DNA of 44,623 nucleotides, taken from positions 1-44,623 of the forward strand of contig JAXDHQ010000157.1 in the NCBI GenBank assembly GCA_034664395.1, in the 5' to 3' direction. Under the pieces are notes generated by a model that saw nothing but the letters and a program-made list of their open reading frames with translations, searched no databases and was not told the DNA's origin. This DNA is from JAOPZW01 sp034664395. Lineage in GTDB: Bacteria > Actinomycetota > Thermoleophilia > Solirubrobacterales > Solirubrobacteraceae. The position numbers and the translations under genes are program-made. Shown piece after piece: positions 35,496 through 44,623 of this stretch; the first letter of the stretch is position 1, and each line of letters starts with the position of its first letter.

Positions 35496-37117
35496 TGAAG
35501 GACCTCGCTCTGGATGGTGGGGTGGGTGACGATCTCGCGCCCGCGCAGGGCGAGCCAGAACTCGATGCGGTCGCGCGCCGAGCTCAGGTCGCGGCCGGTG
35601 AGCTCCTCGATTTTGCGGATGCGGTAGCGCAGCGTGTGGCGGTGGCAGTACAGCCGCCGCGCCGCCGACTCCCACTGGCCGTTGCACTCGATGAAGGCCT
35701 CGAGCGAGCGCATGAGCTCGCCGCCGTAGTGGCCCTCGCCGTGCTCGATCGGGCCGAGAAGCGACTCGCAGAACAGCCGTAGCGCGTCGGAGTCCTGCAG
35801 GGAGAGCAGGAGCTGGAAGGAGCCGAGGTCGCGGTAGGTCGCGACCGACGTGGGACCGGAGCCGTTGACGCCGTTGGTGCCGCCGCCGAGGGCCCGCGCC
35901 TCGAGCGCGCAGCGCGCCTCGTGGTAGGCCTGGCGGGCGCGGCCGGCGGGGACCGCGCGGCCGACGCCGGCGCCCGGACGGGCCCCGAGCAGCTCGCCGG
36001 TGCGGGCGACGGCGCGCTCGGACAGCTCGAAGAGCTCGTCGTCGAGGAAGCCGGGCAGCAGGGCGACGGCGAAGCGTCCGGAGGCGGCCACGAGGCCGCT
36101 GACCGCCTCGCCGCGCAGGGCCTCGGTCAGGGCCGACTCGCACGCCTCGGGCGTCGTGCGCCCGGGCGGCGTGAGCACGAGCGCGCTGACGCGGCCGCCG
36201 AGGCCGAACGGCTCCAGGCGCCGCCGCAGGTCGTCGCCCTCGAGCTCGCGGGCGACCACGGCCGACAGCACGTCGCCGGCCAGGCGCCGCTCGGTTGAGT
36301 CTGCCACGCGGCGGCGCAGGAGCTCGAGCGCGACCACGGTGACCGCCTGGTGGAGGATCAGCCGGTCGATCTCGGCCAGGCCGCCGGAGTCCTTGGACGC
36401 GACCAGCCACGCCTGCGGGACGCCGCGCTCGGGCACGTCGCTCCCGCCGACCGGCAGCGCGAGCGCGCGCGGCGCCAGCTCGGGGTGGGTGGGCGCGAAG
36501 CCGCGGCCCTCGCCGCGGCGGGCGCGCTCGCGCAGCTCGTCGCCCAGCGAAGCCACGACCTCGTCGGGCAGCTCGCGGCGGAAGGTCCGCATCGCCTGGA
36601 GCTCGCCGCGGCCGTCGAAGACGAGGGCGGGACCGCCGACGAGGTTGGCCAGCGCGCCGACGATCGCCTCCAGGCCGCGCTCGCTGAGGACGATCCGCTG
36701 CAGGCGCTCCTGGGCGGCGATCGAGCGCTGCAGCAGCGCGTACTGCTCGTTGACCAGGCTCGTGAAGGCGAGCTCGGTCAGCGCGATGAACGGCAGCTCG
36801 TAGGGCACCTCGAAGAGCGGGAAGCCCCGCTCGGCCGCCGCGTCGATCAGGGCCTTGGGCACCTTGTCGTGCTTGAAGCCGGTGCCCACGCCGAGCCCGG
36901 CGAGGCCGTGGTCGGCCAGCGTGGCGATGTAGTCGCGCTGGCGCTTGGCGGTGTCGAGGGCCAGGCCCGTGGTCAGCAGCAGCTCCCCGCCCGACAGCCA
37001 CGGCGTGGGGTCGCGCAGCTCGGAGATGTGCACCCACCGCACGGGGACGTCGAGGTTGGCCTCGCCGGCGAGGACCGCGACCTCGACGCCCTCCAGGATC
37101 TCGCGGACGGTGAGCAT
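35492..37117 (-). CDS. PucR-family transcriptional regulator
   Basis: The 541-residue regulator has the N-terminal PucR domain (LTVREILEGVEVAVLAGEAN, then GGELLLTTGLAL, about 1-125), a central GGDEF-like/sensor region (about 130-420), and the C-terminal PucR helix-turn-helix (about 465-530). The last includes ARRLYCHRHTLRYRIRKIEE. PucR proteins respond to purine-catabolic, amino acid or amine signals and often control adjacent aminotransferase genes. It lies 2 nt after the aminotransferase stop and overlaps ald by 4 nt, so it probably autoregulates the operon. The inverted TGGACAACGC boxes upstream are its best candidate sites. Confidence 0.93.
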   Translation of the reverse strand: MLTVREILEGVEVAVLAGEANLDVPVRWVHISELRDPTPWLSGGELLLTTGLALDTAKRQRDYIATLADHGLAGLGVGTGFKHDKVPKALIDAAAERGFPLFEVPYELPFIALTELAFTSLVNEQYALLQRSIAAQERLQRIVLSERGLEAIVGALANLVGGPALVFDGRGELQAMRTFRRELPDEVVASLGDELRERARRGEGRGFAPTHPELAPRALALPVGGSDVPERGVPQAWLVASKDSGGLAEIDRLILHQAVTVVALELLRRRVADSTERRLAGDVLSAVVARELEGDDLRRRLEPFGLGGRVSALVLTPPGRTTPEACESALTEALRGEAVSGLVAASGRFAVALLPGFLDDELFELSERAVARTGELLGARPGAGVGRAVPAGRARQAYHEARCALEARALGGGTNGVNGSGPTSVATYRDLGSFQLLLSLQDSDALRLFCESLLGPIEHGEGHYGGELMRSLEAFIECNGQWESAARRLYCHRHTLRYRIRKIEELTGRDLSSARDRIEFWLALRGREIVTHPTIQSEVLQ

Positions 37118-37119
37118 GG

Positions 37120-38499
37120 TCAGACGTGCAGCATGCGCCGCGCGGCCTCCTCCAGCACCGGTCGCAGCACCGCCTCGATCTCCTCGAACTGCTCGGGCCC
37201 CGCGATCAGCGGCGGCGAGAGCTGCAGCACCGGGTCGCCGCGGTCGTCGGCGCGGCAGATCAGTCCGCGGCGGTACATCTCGGGCGAGAGGTAGCCGCGC
37301 AGCAGCGTCTCGCACTCCTCGTCGGTGAAGGACTCCCGGGTGTCGCGGTCCTTGACCAGCTCGATGGCGTGGAAGTACCCGGCGCCGCGCACGTCGCCGA
37401 CGATCTCGATGTCGCGCAGCGACTCGAGCATGGCGCGGAAGTGGGGCTCGTTCTCGCGGACGTGGTCGAGCAGGCCCTCGCGCTCGAAGACGTCGATGTT
37501 CGCCATCGCGACCGCCGAGGCGATCGGGTGGCCGCCGAAGGTGATGCCGTGCAGGAACGCCGCGGCGCCGTCGGCGAACGGCTCGAAGACCTCGTCGGAG
37601 GCGATGACCGCACCCATCGGCGCGTAGGCCGAGGTGAGGCCCTTCGCCGTCGTGATGATGTCGGGCTGGTAGCCGTAGCGCTCGGCGCCGAAGTACTCGC
37701 CGAGCCGCCCCCACGAGCAGATGACCTCGTCGGAGATGAGCAGGACGTCGTTGGCGTCGCAGATCTCGCGCACGCGCTGGAAGTAGCCGTCGGGGGGCGT
37801 GAAGCAGCCGCCCCCGTTCTGGACCGGCTCCATGATCACCGCGCCCACGGTCTCGGGTCCCTCGAACTCGATGCGCTGGGCGACCGAGTCGGCCAGGTTC
37901 TCGACGCCGTAGCCGGGCGGCAGGCGGTAGAGGTTCGTGTTGGGCACGTGGCAGCCGCCGGGCGTGAACGGCTCGAACGGCGCGCGCAGCGAGGTGATGC
38001 CGGTGGCGGTGAGCGCCCCGAGCGTCGCGCCGTGGTAGGCGACCTCGCGCGCGATGACCTTCGTCTTGCTGGGGTTGCCGCGGAGCCTGTGGTACTGGCG
38101 GACGAGCTTGAGCGCGGCCTCGACCGCCTCCGAGCCGCCGCTCGTGAAGAACACCCGGTTGAGGTCGCCCGGGGCGAGCGAGGCGATCCGCGCGGCCAGC
38201 TCGATCGCCGGCGGGTGCGCGTAGGACCAGTTGGTGAAGAAGCCGAGCTCGCGCGCCTGGTCGGCGCCCGCCTGCGCCACCTCGTGGCGACCGTGGCCGA
38301 TGTTCACGCAGAACAGGGCGCTGAGGCCGTCGAGGTAGCGGTTGCCCTGCTCGTCCCAGACGTAGCAGCCGTCGCCGCGCACGATGATCGGGATGTCGTG
38401 CTCCGCGCCGTAGGCGCCCATGCGGCTGAAATGCAGCCACAGGTGGCGCTGGGCCAGCTCCTGCAGGCGTGTGCGGCTCGCAGCTTCGGTCGTCGCCAT
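37120..38499 (-). CDS. Class III (omega) aminotransferase, pyruvate-type
   Basis: This is a PLP-dependent transaminase of 459 residues. The Schiff-base lysine is Lys286 in TTAKGLTSAYAPMG and the pyridine-N aspartate is Asp257 in LISDEVI; TSGGSEAVEAALKLVRQYH (119-137) holds the phosphate loop. The long N-terminal part (HLWLHFSRMGAY) with SALFCVNIGHGR resembles omega-amino acid/putrescine/taurine:pyruvate enzymes rather than glutamate-using acetylornithine enzymes. The amino donor cannot be read. Its operon partner Ald fits a pyruvate acceptor, since alanine would be the co-product. ATG 38499 follows GGAGAAGAG. Confidence 0.92.
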   Translation of the reverse strand: MATTEAASRTRLQELAQRHLWLHFSRMGAYGAEHDIPIIVRGDGCYVWDEQGNRYLDGLSALFCVNIGHGRHEVAQAGADQARELGFFTNWSYAHPPAIELAARIASLAPGDLNRVFFTSGGSEAVEAALKLVRQYHRLRGNPSKTKVIAREVAYHGATLGALTATGITSLRAPFEPFTPGGCHVPNTNLYRLPPGYGVENLADSVAQRIEFEGPETVGAVIMEPVQNGGGCFTPPDGYFQRVREICDANDVLLISDEVICSWGRLGEYFGAERYGYQPDIITTAKGLTSAYAPMGAVIASDEVFEPFADGAAAFLHGITFGGHPIASAVAMANIDVFEREGLLDHVRENEPHFRAMLESLRDIEIVGDVRGAGYFHAIELVKDRDTRESFTDEECETLLRGYLSPEMYRRGLICRADDRGDPVLQLSPPLIAGPEQFEEIEAVLRPVLEEAARRMLHV

Positions 38500-38536
38500 C
38501 CGTCTCTTCTCCACTCCGTCACAGCTTTGATCGGTT

Positions 38537-38596
38537 TGGACAACGCTAGCGGGCGATCGGGGACGTGACAAGACTCGCAAACCGGTGCGTTGTCCA
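38537..38596 (-). promoter_or_regulatory. Promoter with flanking inverted operator boxes for the aminotransferase-pucR-ald operon
   Basis: On the minus strand TTGTCA (38571-38566) and TAGCGT (38548-38543) are spaced by 17 bp, one of the best promoters in the window. TGGACAACGC occurs at 38537-38546 (overlapping the -10) and as its inverted complement at 38587-38596, upstream of the -35. The centres are about 50 bp apart. The symmetry suggests a dimeric or looping regulator, with PucR the likely candidate. The leader is about 37 nt. Confidence 0.7.
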
Positions 38597-38908
38597 GATC
38601 GGCAGAGTCGGATCGGCGCGGTAGTGCGCGGGGGTGCGCGCACGTCAAGTGCACCAGTGGCCGGGGGGCCGGGCGCGTGACCACACCCCCCACGATGCAC
38701 GCGCCACCGGCGACAGCGGAGCCACCGATCGTCACGAGCCACCGCGGGTCTGCTTCCCCTCGGTGCATGTCGACCGCGCACGCGCGCGGCCAGAGCACCC
38801 GCGCTACGACCCGGAGGGCGGCGAGCTGCGTGCGCGGCGAGGGGAGCAGCGCCCAGCCGCGGCCGGGCGACCGCGAACGACCTGGCGGCGAGACGCGCGC
38901 GGGCGCCG
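38597..38908. other. Intergenic stretch without a supported gene
   Basis: Between the operator of the aminotransferase operon and the DMT transporter stop I see no convincing gene on either strand. Short frames exist but are Arg/Ala-biased, as expected from GC-rich random DNA. Local features are short GC-rich inverted runs (for example GTGCGCGCAC near 38634) and no T-run terminator. Confidence 0.5.
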
Positions 38909-39790
38909 CTACGCCAGCGCGCCGGCGGCGCGCCGGGCAGAGCGCACGGGCGCGGGCGTGAGCGCCGAGGCGGCGATCACGAGCACGAAGGCGAAGGCCT
39001 GGACGATCACGCCGAGCGACGTGCCCGGTATCGGATCGCCGAAGACGATGATGCCCCCGGCGATGCAGGCGATGTTGGCCGCGGTGCCGGTGATGGCGAT
39101 GACCGCGATCGCGTCGCCGTCCTGCAGGCTCTTGGCCGAGGCGTAGAAGGCGGTGGCCGAGCCGGCGGCCGCGACGAGCAGCCACGGGCTGACGAGGCCG
39201 AGCACGCCCACGTGGCCGACGAGGCCGGTGAGCGCCTTGACCGCCACGTTGCAGACGCCGAAGAGGATCCCCGAGGCGGCGGCGAGCATGACGCCGTGGT
39301 GCTCGGCGGGGGCCCCGGCGCGGGGCCCGAGGATGAGCAGGCCGCCCATGCCGAAGAGCGCGCCCTCGAAGGTGACCATCGCCGCCAGCGAGAAGGTCGC
39401 GTGCGAGCCGTGCGGCTGGGGCATGGTGATCCCGAGCAGGATCAGGCCGACGGCGGTGAAGGCCAGGCCCCACCACTGGCGCCGGCCGACCTCGAAGCCG
39501 AAGATCCGGTCGGCCATGACGGCGATCAGCACGACGCCGCCCGACAGGACGACCTGCACCACCGACAGCGGGGCGAGCGAGATGGCGGCCACGTGCAGCA
39601 GCCAGCCGACCGCACCGACGCCCATGCCGACCGCGAACCACTTCGACGACCACAGCGCCCGGGCAGAGCGCAGCGGGTGGCGGACGTCGACCGCCGCCGC
39701 CGCGCAGGCGCCACGGTGCTTGAAGAAGAACCCGAGGTTCGTGGCGAAGGCGCACAGCAGCGCCAGCAGTATGCCTAGGTGAAGACTCAT
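38909..39790 (-). CDS. DMT-superfamily (EamA/NIPA-like) membrane transporter
   Basis: The 293-residue product has about nine to ten hydrophobic helices: residues 4-22, 51-69, 77-93, 106-121, 135-156, 168-188, 196-217, 227-247 and 259-277. The N-terminus MSLHLGILLALLCAFATNLG and the repeated half-structure are typical of the drug/metabolite transporter superfamily; the overall form resembles NIPA-type permeases. ATG 39790 was chosen because the helix begins directly after it; an in-frame start at 39889 adds only a charged lead. Substrate unknown. It may serve the nearby aminotransferase operon, but a separate 410-bp gap argues against co-transcription. Confidence 0.87.
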   Translation of the reverse strand: MSLHLGILLALLCAFATNLGFFFKHRGACAAAAVDVRHPLRSARALWSSKWFAVGMGVGAVGWLLHVAAISLAPLSVVQVVLSGGVVLIAVMADRIFGFEVGRRQWWGLAFTAVGLILLGITMPQPHGSHATFSLAAMVTFEGALFGMGGLLILGPRAGAPAEHHGVMLAAASGILFGVCNVAVKALTGLVGHVGVLGLVSPWLLVAAAGSATAFYASAKSLQDGDAIAVIAITGTAANIACIAGGIIVFGDPIPGTSLGVIVQAFAFVLVIAASALTPAPVRSARRAAGALA

Positions 39791-39868
39791 GCGAGAACGT
39801 GCGAGCCGACTCGGCCACAATGGCGGTGCCGCCCGCTCCCACGGTGATCGGCACCTGCGGTCCCCTGC

Positions 39869-39881
39869 TTGACCGATCGGT
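39869..39881. promoter_or_regulatory. Palindrome over a possible -35 box
   Basis: TTGACC (39869-39874) overlaps the perfect 10-bp palindrome ACCGATCGGT (39872-39881) in the 123-bp divergent region between the transporter and the HAD-like gene. A matching -10 for the plus strand is not clear (TAGCGA at 39895 is 20 bp away). It could be an operator shared by both genes. Confidence 0.3.
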
Positions 39882-39913
39882 GAACGCACCAGGCTAGCGA
39901 AGCCTTATCGACC

Positions 39914-40432
39914 ATGCGCCCCTTGGCCCCTTCCGAGACGAATCTGCCGCAAAGTGGCCTCAAACCGCTGCTCTTCGTGGACATCGACGGCGTGCTGTCG
40001 CTCTTCGGGTTCGCGTCCGACAGCCGTCCACCGGGAAGCTGGCTCAACGTCGACGGCGTCGTGCATCTGATTTCGGCCACGAGTGCCGAGCACCTGCACC
40101 GAATCGCCTCCCGTTTCGAGCTCGTCTGGTGCAGCGGTTGGGAGGAGAAGGCCAACGAGCACCTCCTCACGCTCCTGAGGCTTCCCGGTCCGCTGCCGTT
40201 CCTCACCTTCCCGACGCAGGAGGGCGCGCGCCATTGGAAGCTCCCGGCGATCGAGGCGCACGCGGGCGACCGGCCGCTGGCCTGGGTCGACGACGCCCAC
40301 GACGACGCCTGCCGCGACTGGGCGGCGGCCCGCGAGGCTCCCACCCTGCTCGTCGCCACCGACCCGCCCGCTGGCCTGGGCGACGCCCACGTGGCGGCGC
40401 TCGAGCGCTGGGCGGCGACCCTGCCCGACTGA
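39914..40432 (+). CDS. HAD-like hydrolase domain protein
   Basis: The 172-residue product has motif I FVDIDGV with Asp23 and Asp25, a motif II-like serine in WCSGW (Ser74), a lysine (Lys109) after a Trp, and motif IV WVDDAHDD with Asp126-Asp127. The arrangement is that of small HAD-fold phosphatases of the type also found fused to RNA-repair proteins. There is little room for a cap domain. The start ATG 39914 gives a 16-residue lead before the first strand. It is a single gene, divergent from the DMT transporter. Substrate unknown. Confidence 0.85.
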   Translation: MRPLAPSETNLPQSGLKPLLFVDIDGVLSLFGFASDSRPPGSWLNVDGVVHLISATSAEHLHRIASRFELVWCSGWEEKANEHLLTLLRLPGPLPFLTFPTQEGARHWKLPAIEAHAGDRPLAWVDDAHDDACRDWAAAREAPTLLVATDPPAGLGDAHVAALERWAATLPD

Positions 40433-40466
40433 CGCTCAGCCGCGGGGGCCGGCGCGGCCCGCGCCA

Positions 40467-40494
40467 TTGGCGCGCGCACGCAGCGGCGTATTGG
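40467..40494 (+). promoter_or_regulatory. Possible promoter of the DUF2267 gene
   Basis: TTGGCG (40467-40472) and TATTGG (40489-40494) are spaced by 16 bp, and the -10 ends exactly 7 nt before ATG 40502. That would make the transcript leaderless. A GGGGCGG just before the ATG could also act as a ribosome site. Confidence 0.35.
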
Positions 40495-40501
40495 GGCGGC
40501 T

Positions 40502-41272
40502 ATGGACCACGATCGCTTCCTCACCGCCGTCGAGCAGGCTGCCGGAGTCGATCGCGAGCGCGCCGAGCTCGCCACGCGGGCGACCCTGCAGACGCTCGCC
40601 GAGCGCATCGCGGCCGGCGAGGCCCGCGACCTGGCCGCGCAGCTCCCGCCCGAGCTCGCGCCGTGGATCGGCACCACGACCGCCGCCGAGGGCTTCGACG
40701 TGGACGAGTTCCTGCGCCGCGTGGCCGAGCGCGAGGGGGTCGACGTCGCGACCGCCGAGCGTCACGCCCGCGCCGTGCTGGGCGCCCTCGGGCAGGCCGT
40801 CAGCCCGCGCGAGTTCGACGACCTCGTCGCCGAGCTGCCCAAGGACTTCGCGGCGCTCCTGCCCCGCGGGCCGTACGTCGAGCTCGTCCCCGCCGACGAG
40901 TTCCTCCGGCGGGTGGCCGAGCGCGCCGGCCTGGACGCCGAGGGCGCGCGCCGGGCGACCGACGCCGTCCTGCAGACGCTGGCCGAGCGGATCGCCGGCG
41001 GCGAGGTCGACGACCTGATCGTGCACCTGCCGGTCGCGCTGCACCCGCCGCTCAAGCGCGGCCGTGAGAGCACCGGCGGGCAGGCGACGCGGATGTCGCT
41101 GGAGGACTTCATCGGCCGCGTGGCCGAGCGCGAGGGCGTGAGCGTCGCGCAGGCGCGCGATCACGCGCGCGCGGTGCTCGTCACCCTGCGCGAGGCCGTG
41201 GGCGACGAGGAGTTCCTCGACGTCACGGTCCAGCTACCTCGCGAGTACGAGACCGTGACGGCGCTGCCGTAG
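40502..41272 (+). CDS. DUF2267 protein with four helical half-repeats
   Basis: The 256-residue product is made of four copies of a 60-65 residue helical unit starting near residues 1, 66, 131 and 199. Each has the form DxFLxRVAExxGV...ARxVLxTL...E/DxxDLxxxLP, for example DEFLRRVAEREGV (68-80) and DEFLRRVAERAGL (132-144). That equals two full DUF2267 domains. DUF2267 has no assigned function and often occurs near universal stress and other stress genes, as here. The protein looks soluble and acidic. The 3' end overlaps the convergent universal stress gene by 50 nt. Confidence 0.87.
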   Translation: MDHDRFLTAVEQAAGVDRERAELATRATLQTLAERIAAGEARDLAAQLPPELAPWIGTTTAAEGFDVDEFLRRVAEREGVDVATAERHARAVLGALGQAVSPREFDDLVAELPKDFAALLPRGPYVELVPADEFLRRVAERAGLDAEGARRATDAVLQTLAERIAGGEVDDLIVHLPVALHPPLKRGRESTGGQATRMSLEDFIGRVAEREGVSVAQARDHARAVLVTLREAVGDEEFLDVTVQLPREYETVTALP

Positions 41273-41768
41273 CCGCGTCGGCCTTCGGGGCCCGGGCGAC
41301 CACGACCGGGCACGGCGCGTGGCGGATGACGTTGCGGGACGTGCTGCCCAGCAGCACCTCCCCCAGCCGCCCGTGACCATGCGCGCCGACGACGATCGCC
41401 TGGGCGTCGCGCTCGCGCGCCACGCGGACGATCGTCTCCCAGACCGGGATCTCGAGATCCTCGGCCACGGCCAGGCCCTCCGCCGGCTCGAAGCCGACGT
41501 CGCGGGCCAGGCCCGCGCCCACGCGCGCCATGCGCTGGGCGCGCTCGCTCATCGCCGCGTCGATCTCCAGCGCGGTGCGGATGTCGATCGCCGCGGGCGG
41601 CAGGCCGATCGTGCTCGTCGGCAGCTCCAGCAGCTCGAAGCCCAGGCCCGCCTTCCACACGACGACGACGAGCGCGGGGCGCCCGCCCACCAGCGAGCCG
41701 GCCTGGCGGATCGCGTGGTCGGCCGCGTCGGAGCCGTCATAGGCGATGAGGACGGGGCCCGATGGCAC
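41223..41768 (-). CDS. Universal stress protein (UspA family)
   Basis: The 181-residue Usp domain starts PVLIAYDGSDAADHA near residue 5 and has the ATP-binding signature GAHGHGRLGEVLLGSTS (128-144). It is thus of the nucleotide-binding class. GTG 41768 (VPSGPVLIAYDG) is preferred: it has GAGG just upstream and lies 4 nt after the DUF4186 stop; an upstream in-frame TTG at 41804 would add 12 residues. The last 17 residues (Ala/Ser/Arg-rich) extend past the usual fold and overlap the convergent DUF2267 gene antisense. Confidence 0.9.
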   Translation of the reverse strand: MPSGPVLIAYDGSDAADHAIRQAGSLVGGRPALVVVVWKAGLGFELLELPTSTIGLPPAAIDIRTALEIDAAMSERAQRMARVGAGLARDVGFEPAEGLAVAEDLEIPVWETIVRVARERDAQAIVVGAHGHGRLGEVLLGSTSRNVIRHAPCPVVVARAPKADAATAAPSRSRTREVAGP

Positions 41769-41772
41769 CCCC

Positions 41773-42144
41773 TCAACCGGTAGGCCGCCCCTTCCCGTCC
41801 GCAAGCTCGCGCTCGATCCAGCGGCAGATCACGTCGACGACGTGGGCCTGCTCGTCGGCGGTCAGCTCGCGGCCCTTGGGGATGCGGTGCCAGCGTTCCA
41901 GGCAGGTGCGACAGCACGTCGCGCTCGCGTGCTGGGCGACGAACACCGGGTGGCCGCGATACGGGGTCTGGCGTCCGTCCTTGGAGGGCGCGGCCGGCGC
42001 CAGCCGCTTGGCGATGAGCTCGCCCGCGTGGCGGCGGATGGCCGTCATGCCCCGGAGCTGGACGAGCGCGCGCTCGCGCCCGCGCAGGTGGAACTTCGCC
42101 CGGAACGGGTGGCGGCCGATGGTGTCGAGGCGGCTGTCGATCAT
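41773..42144 (-). CDS. DUF4186 family protein
   Basis: The 123-residue protein has the family's hallmark C-terminal half GHPVFVAQHASATCCRTCLE, then RWHRIPKGRELTADEQAHVV and ICRWIERELA. His72, Cys77, Cys78, Cys81 and His86 cluster and could bind a metal; this is a reading of the sequence, not known for the family. The N-terminus is basic (RHPFRAKFHLRGRERALVQL). It is followed after 4 nt by the Usp gene, so the pair forms a small operon. No function has been assigned to the family. Confidence 0.85.
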   Translation of the reverse strand: MIDSRLDTIGRHPFRAKFHLRGRERALVQLRGMTAIRRHAGELIAKRLAPAAPSKDGRQTPYRGHPVFVAQHASATCCRTCLERWHRIPKGRELTADEQAHVVDVICRWIERELADGKGRPTG

Positions 42145-42172
42145 CGCGGTCCAGGGTACGCGGGCCCGGAAC

Positions 42173-42207
42173 GACGAAGGGCCCGCCGCATGGGCGGGCC
42201 CTTCGTC
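42173..42207 (-). terminator. Strong hairpin downstream of rpoC
   Basis: GACGAAGGGCCCGCC (42173-42187) pairs perfectly, over 15 bp, with GGCGGGCCCTTCGTC (42193-42207) around a 5-nt loop. It begins 25 nt after the rpoC stop on the minus strand. No T-run follows, so it is terminator-like but would work partly by stem stability. It separates rpoC from the DUF4186-Usp pair. Confidence 0.75.
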
Positions 42208-42232
42208 AACGCGTCGGGCGTGGCGCGGCGGC

Positions 42233-44623
<2,391 letters not shown>

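Noticed and set aside
38500..38908. tRNA, small RNA or CRISPR in the largest gene-free gap
   Set aside because: No cloverleaf, no regular repeats with spacers and no terminator with T-run were seen; only the operator boxes near 38.55 kb stand out.
38304..39854. Long minus-strand frame through the 38.6-38.9 kb gap
   Set aside because: It crosses two real genes in the wrong frame and shows only composition-biased sequence; no start with support was found inside the gap.
33907..42144. Genomic island or prophage between rpsL and rpoC
   Set aside because: No integrase, transposase, phage gene, tRNA or flanking direct repeats are seen, and GC content looks like the rest.

Overview
The window is very GC-rich bacterial DNA with frequent GTG starts and 1-8 nt gene overlaps. 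It carries the translation core (end of rpoC, rpsL-rpsG, fusA-tuf, the S10-spc-alpha ribosomal cluster) on the minus strand. Base composition, the S12 insertion form, zinc-binding S4/S14/L36 and gene types such as PucR regulators, DUF2267, tandem DUF892 and GT39 mannosyltransferases suggest an actinobacterium, most likely of the Thermoleophilia/Solirubrobacterales type. That placement is inference; no 16S gene is present.

Layout. 1-11.7 kb is a mixed housekeeping region: a truncated GT39 glycosyltransferase, a 61-residue IF2_N-like protein, a long-chain acyl-CoA ligase, a duplicated ferritin-like DUF892 protein, a patatin-like lipase, a DD-carboxypeptidase, two DUF202 membrane proteins, ligA and surE. 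11.8-28.6 kb is one nearly gapless minus-strand run, transcribed from high to low coordinates: rpsJ-rplC-rplD-rplW-rplB-rpsS-rplV-rpsC-rplP-rpmC-rpsQ-rplN-rplX-rplE-rpsZ-rpsH-rplF-rplR-rpsE-rpmD-rplO-secY-adk-map-rpmJ-rpsM-rpsK-rpsD-rpoA-rplQ-truA. 28.7-33.8 kb holds tuf, fusA, rpsG and rpsL, interrupted by one plus-strand membrane-protein gene and by several strong hairpins. 33.9-42.1 kb is a non-ribosomal block lying between rpsL and rpoC: a MarR regulator, an aminotransferase-PucR-alanine dehydrogenase operon, a DMT transporter, a HAD-like protein, a DUF2267 protein, a universal stress protein and a DUF4186 protein. The window ends inside rpoC.

How the genes work together. Most of the window makes ribosomes, elongation factors and RNA polymerase, with SecY, Map and Adk in the usual spc positions. 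The aminotransferase and alanine dehydrogenase are packed with a PucR regulator behind a good promoter flanked by inverted TGGACAACGC boxes. This suggests amine or omega-amino-acid catabolism in which alanine is recycled to pyruvate.

Most unusual points: four ribosomal proteins of the same cluster (S3, S5, S17, L22) carry long low-complexity tails, including an RGG-type tail on S3 and about 140 extra residues on S17; a possible 19-codon minicistron tiles the fusA-tuf junction; a 173-bp concentric inverted repeat contains the end of rpsG; a terminator-like hairpin sits in the fusA leader; and infA is absent from its common place between map and rpmJ. I do not see a phage, transposase, CRISPR array, toxin-antitoxin pair or defence island.
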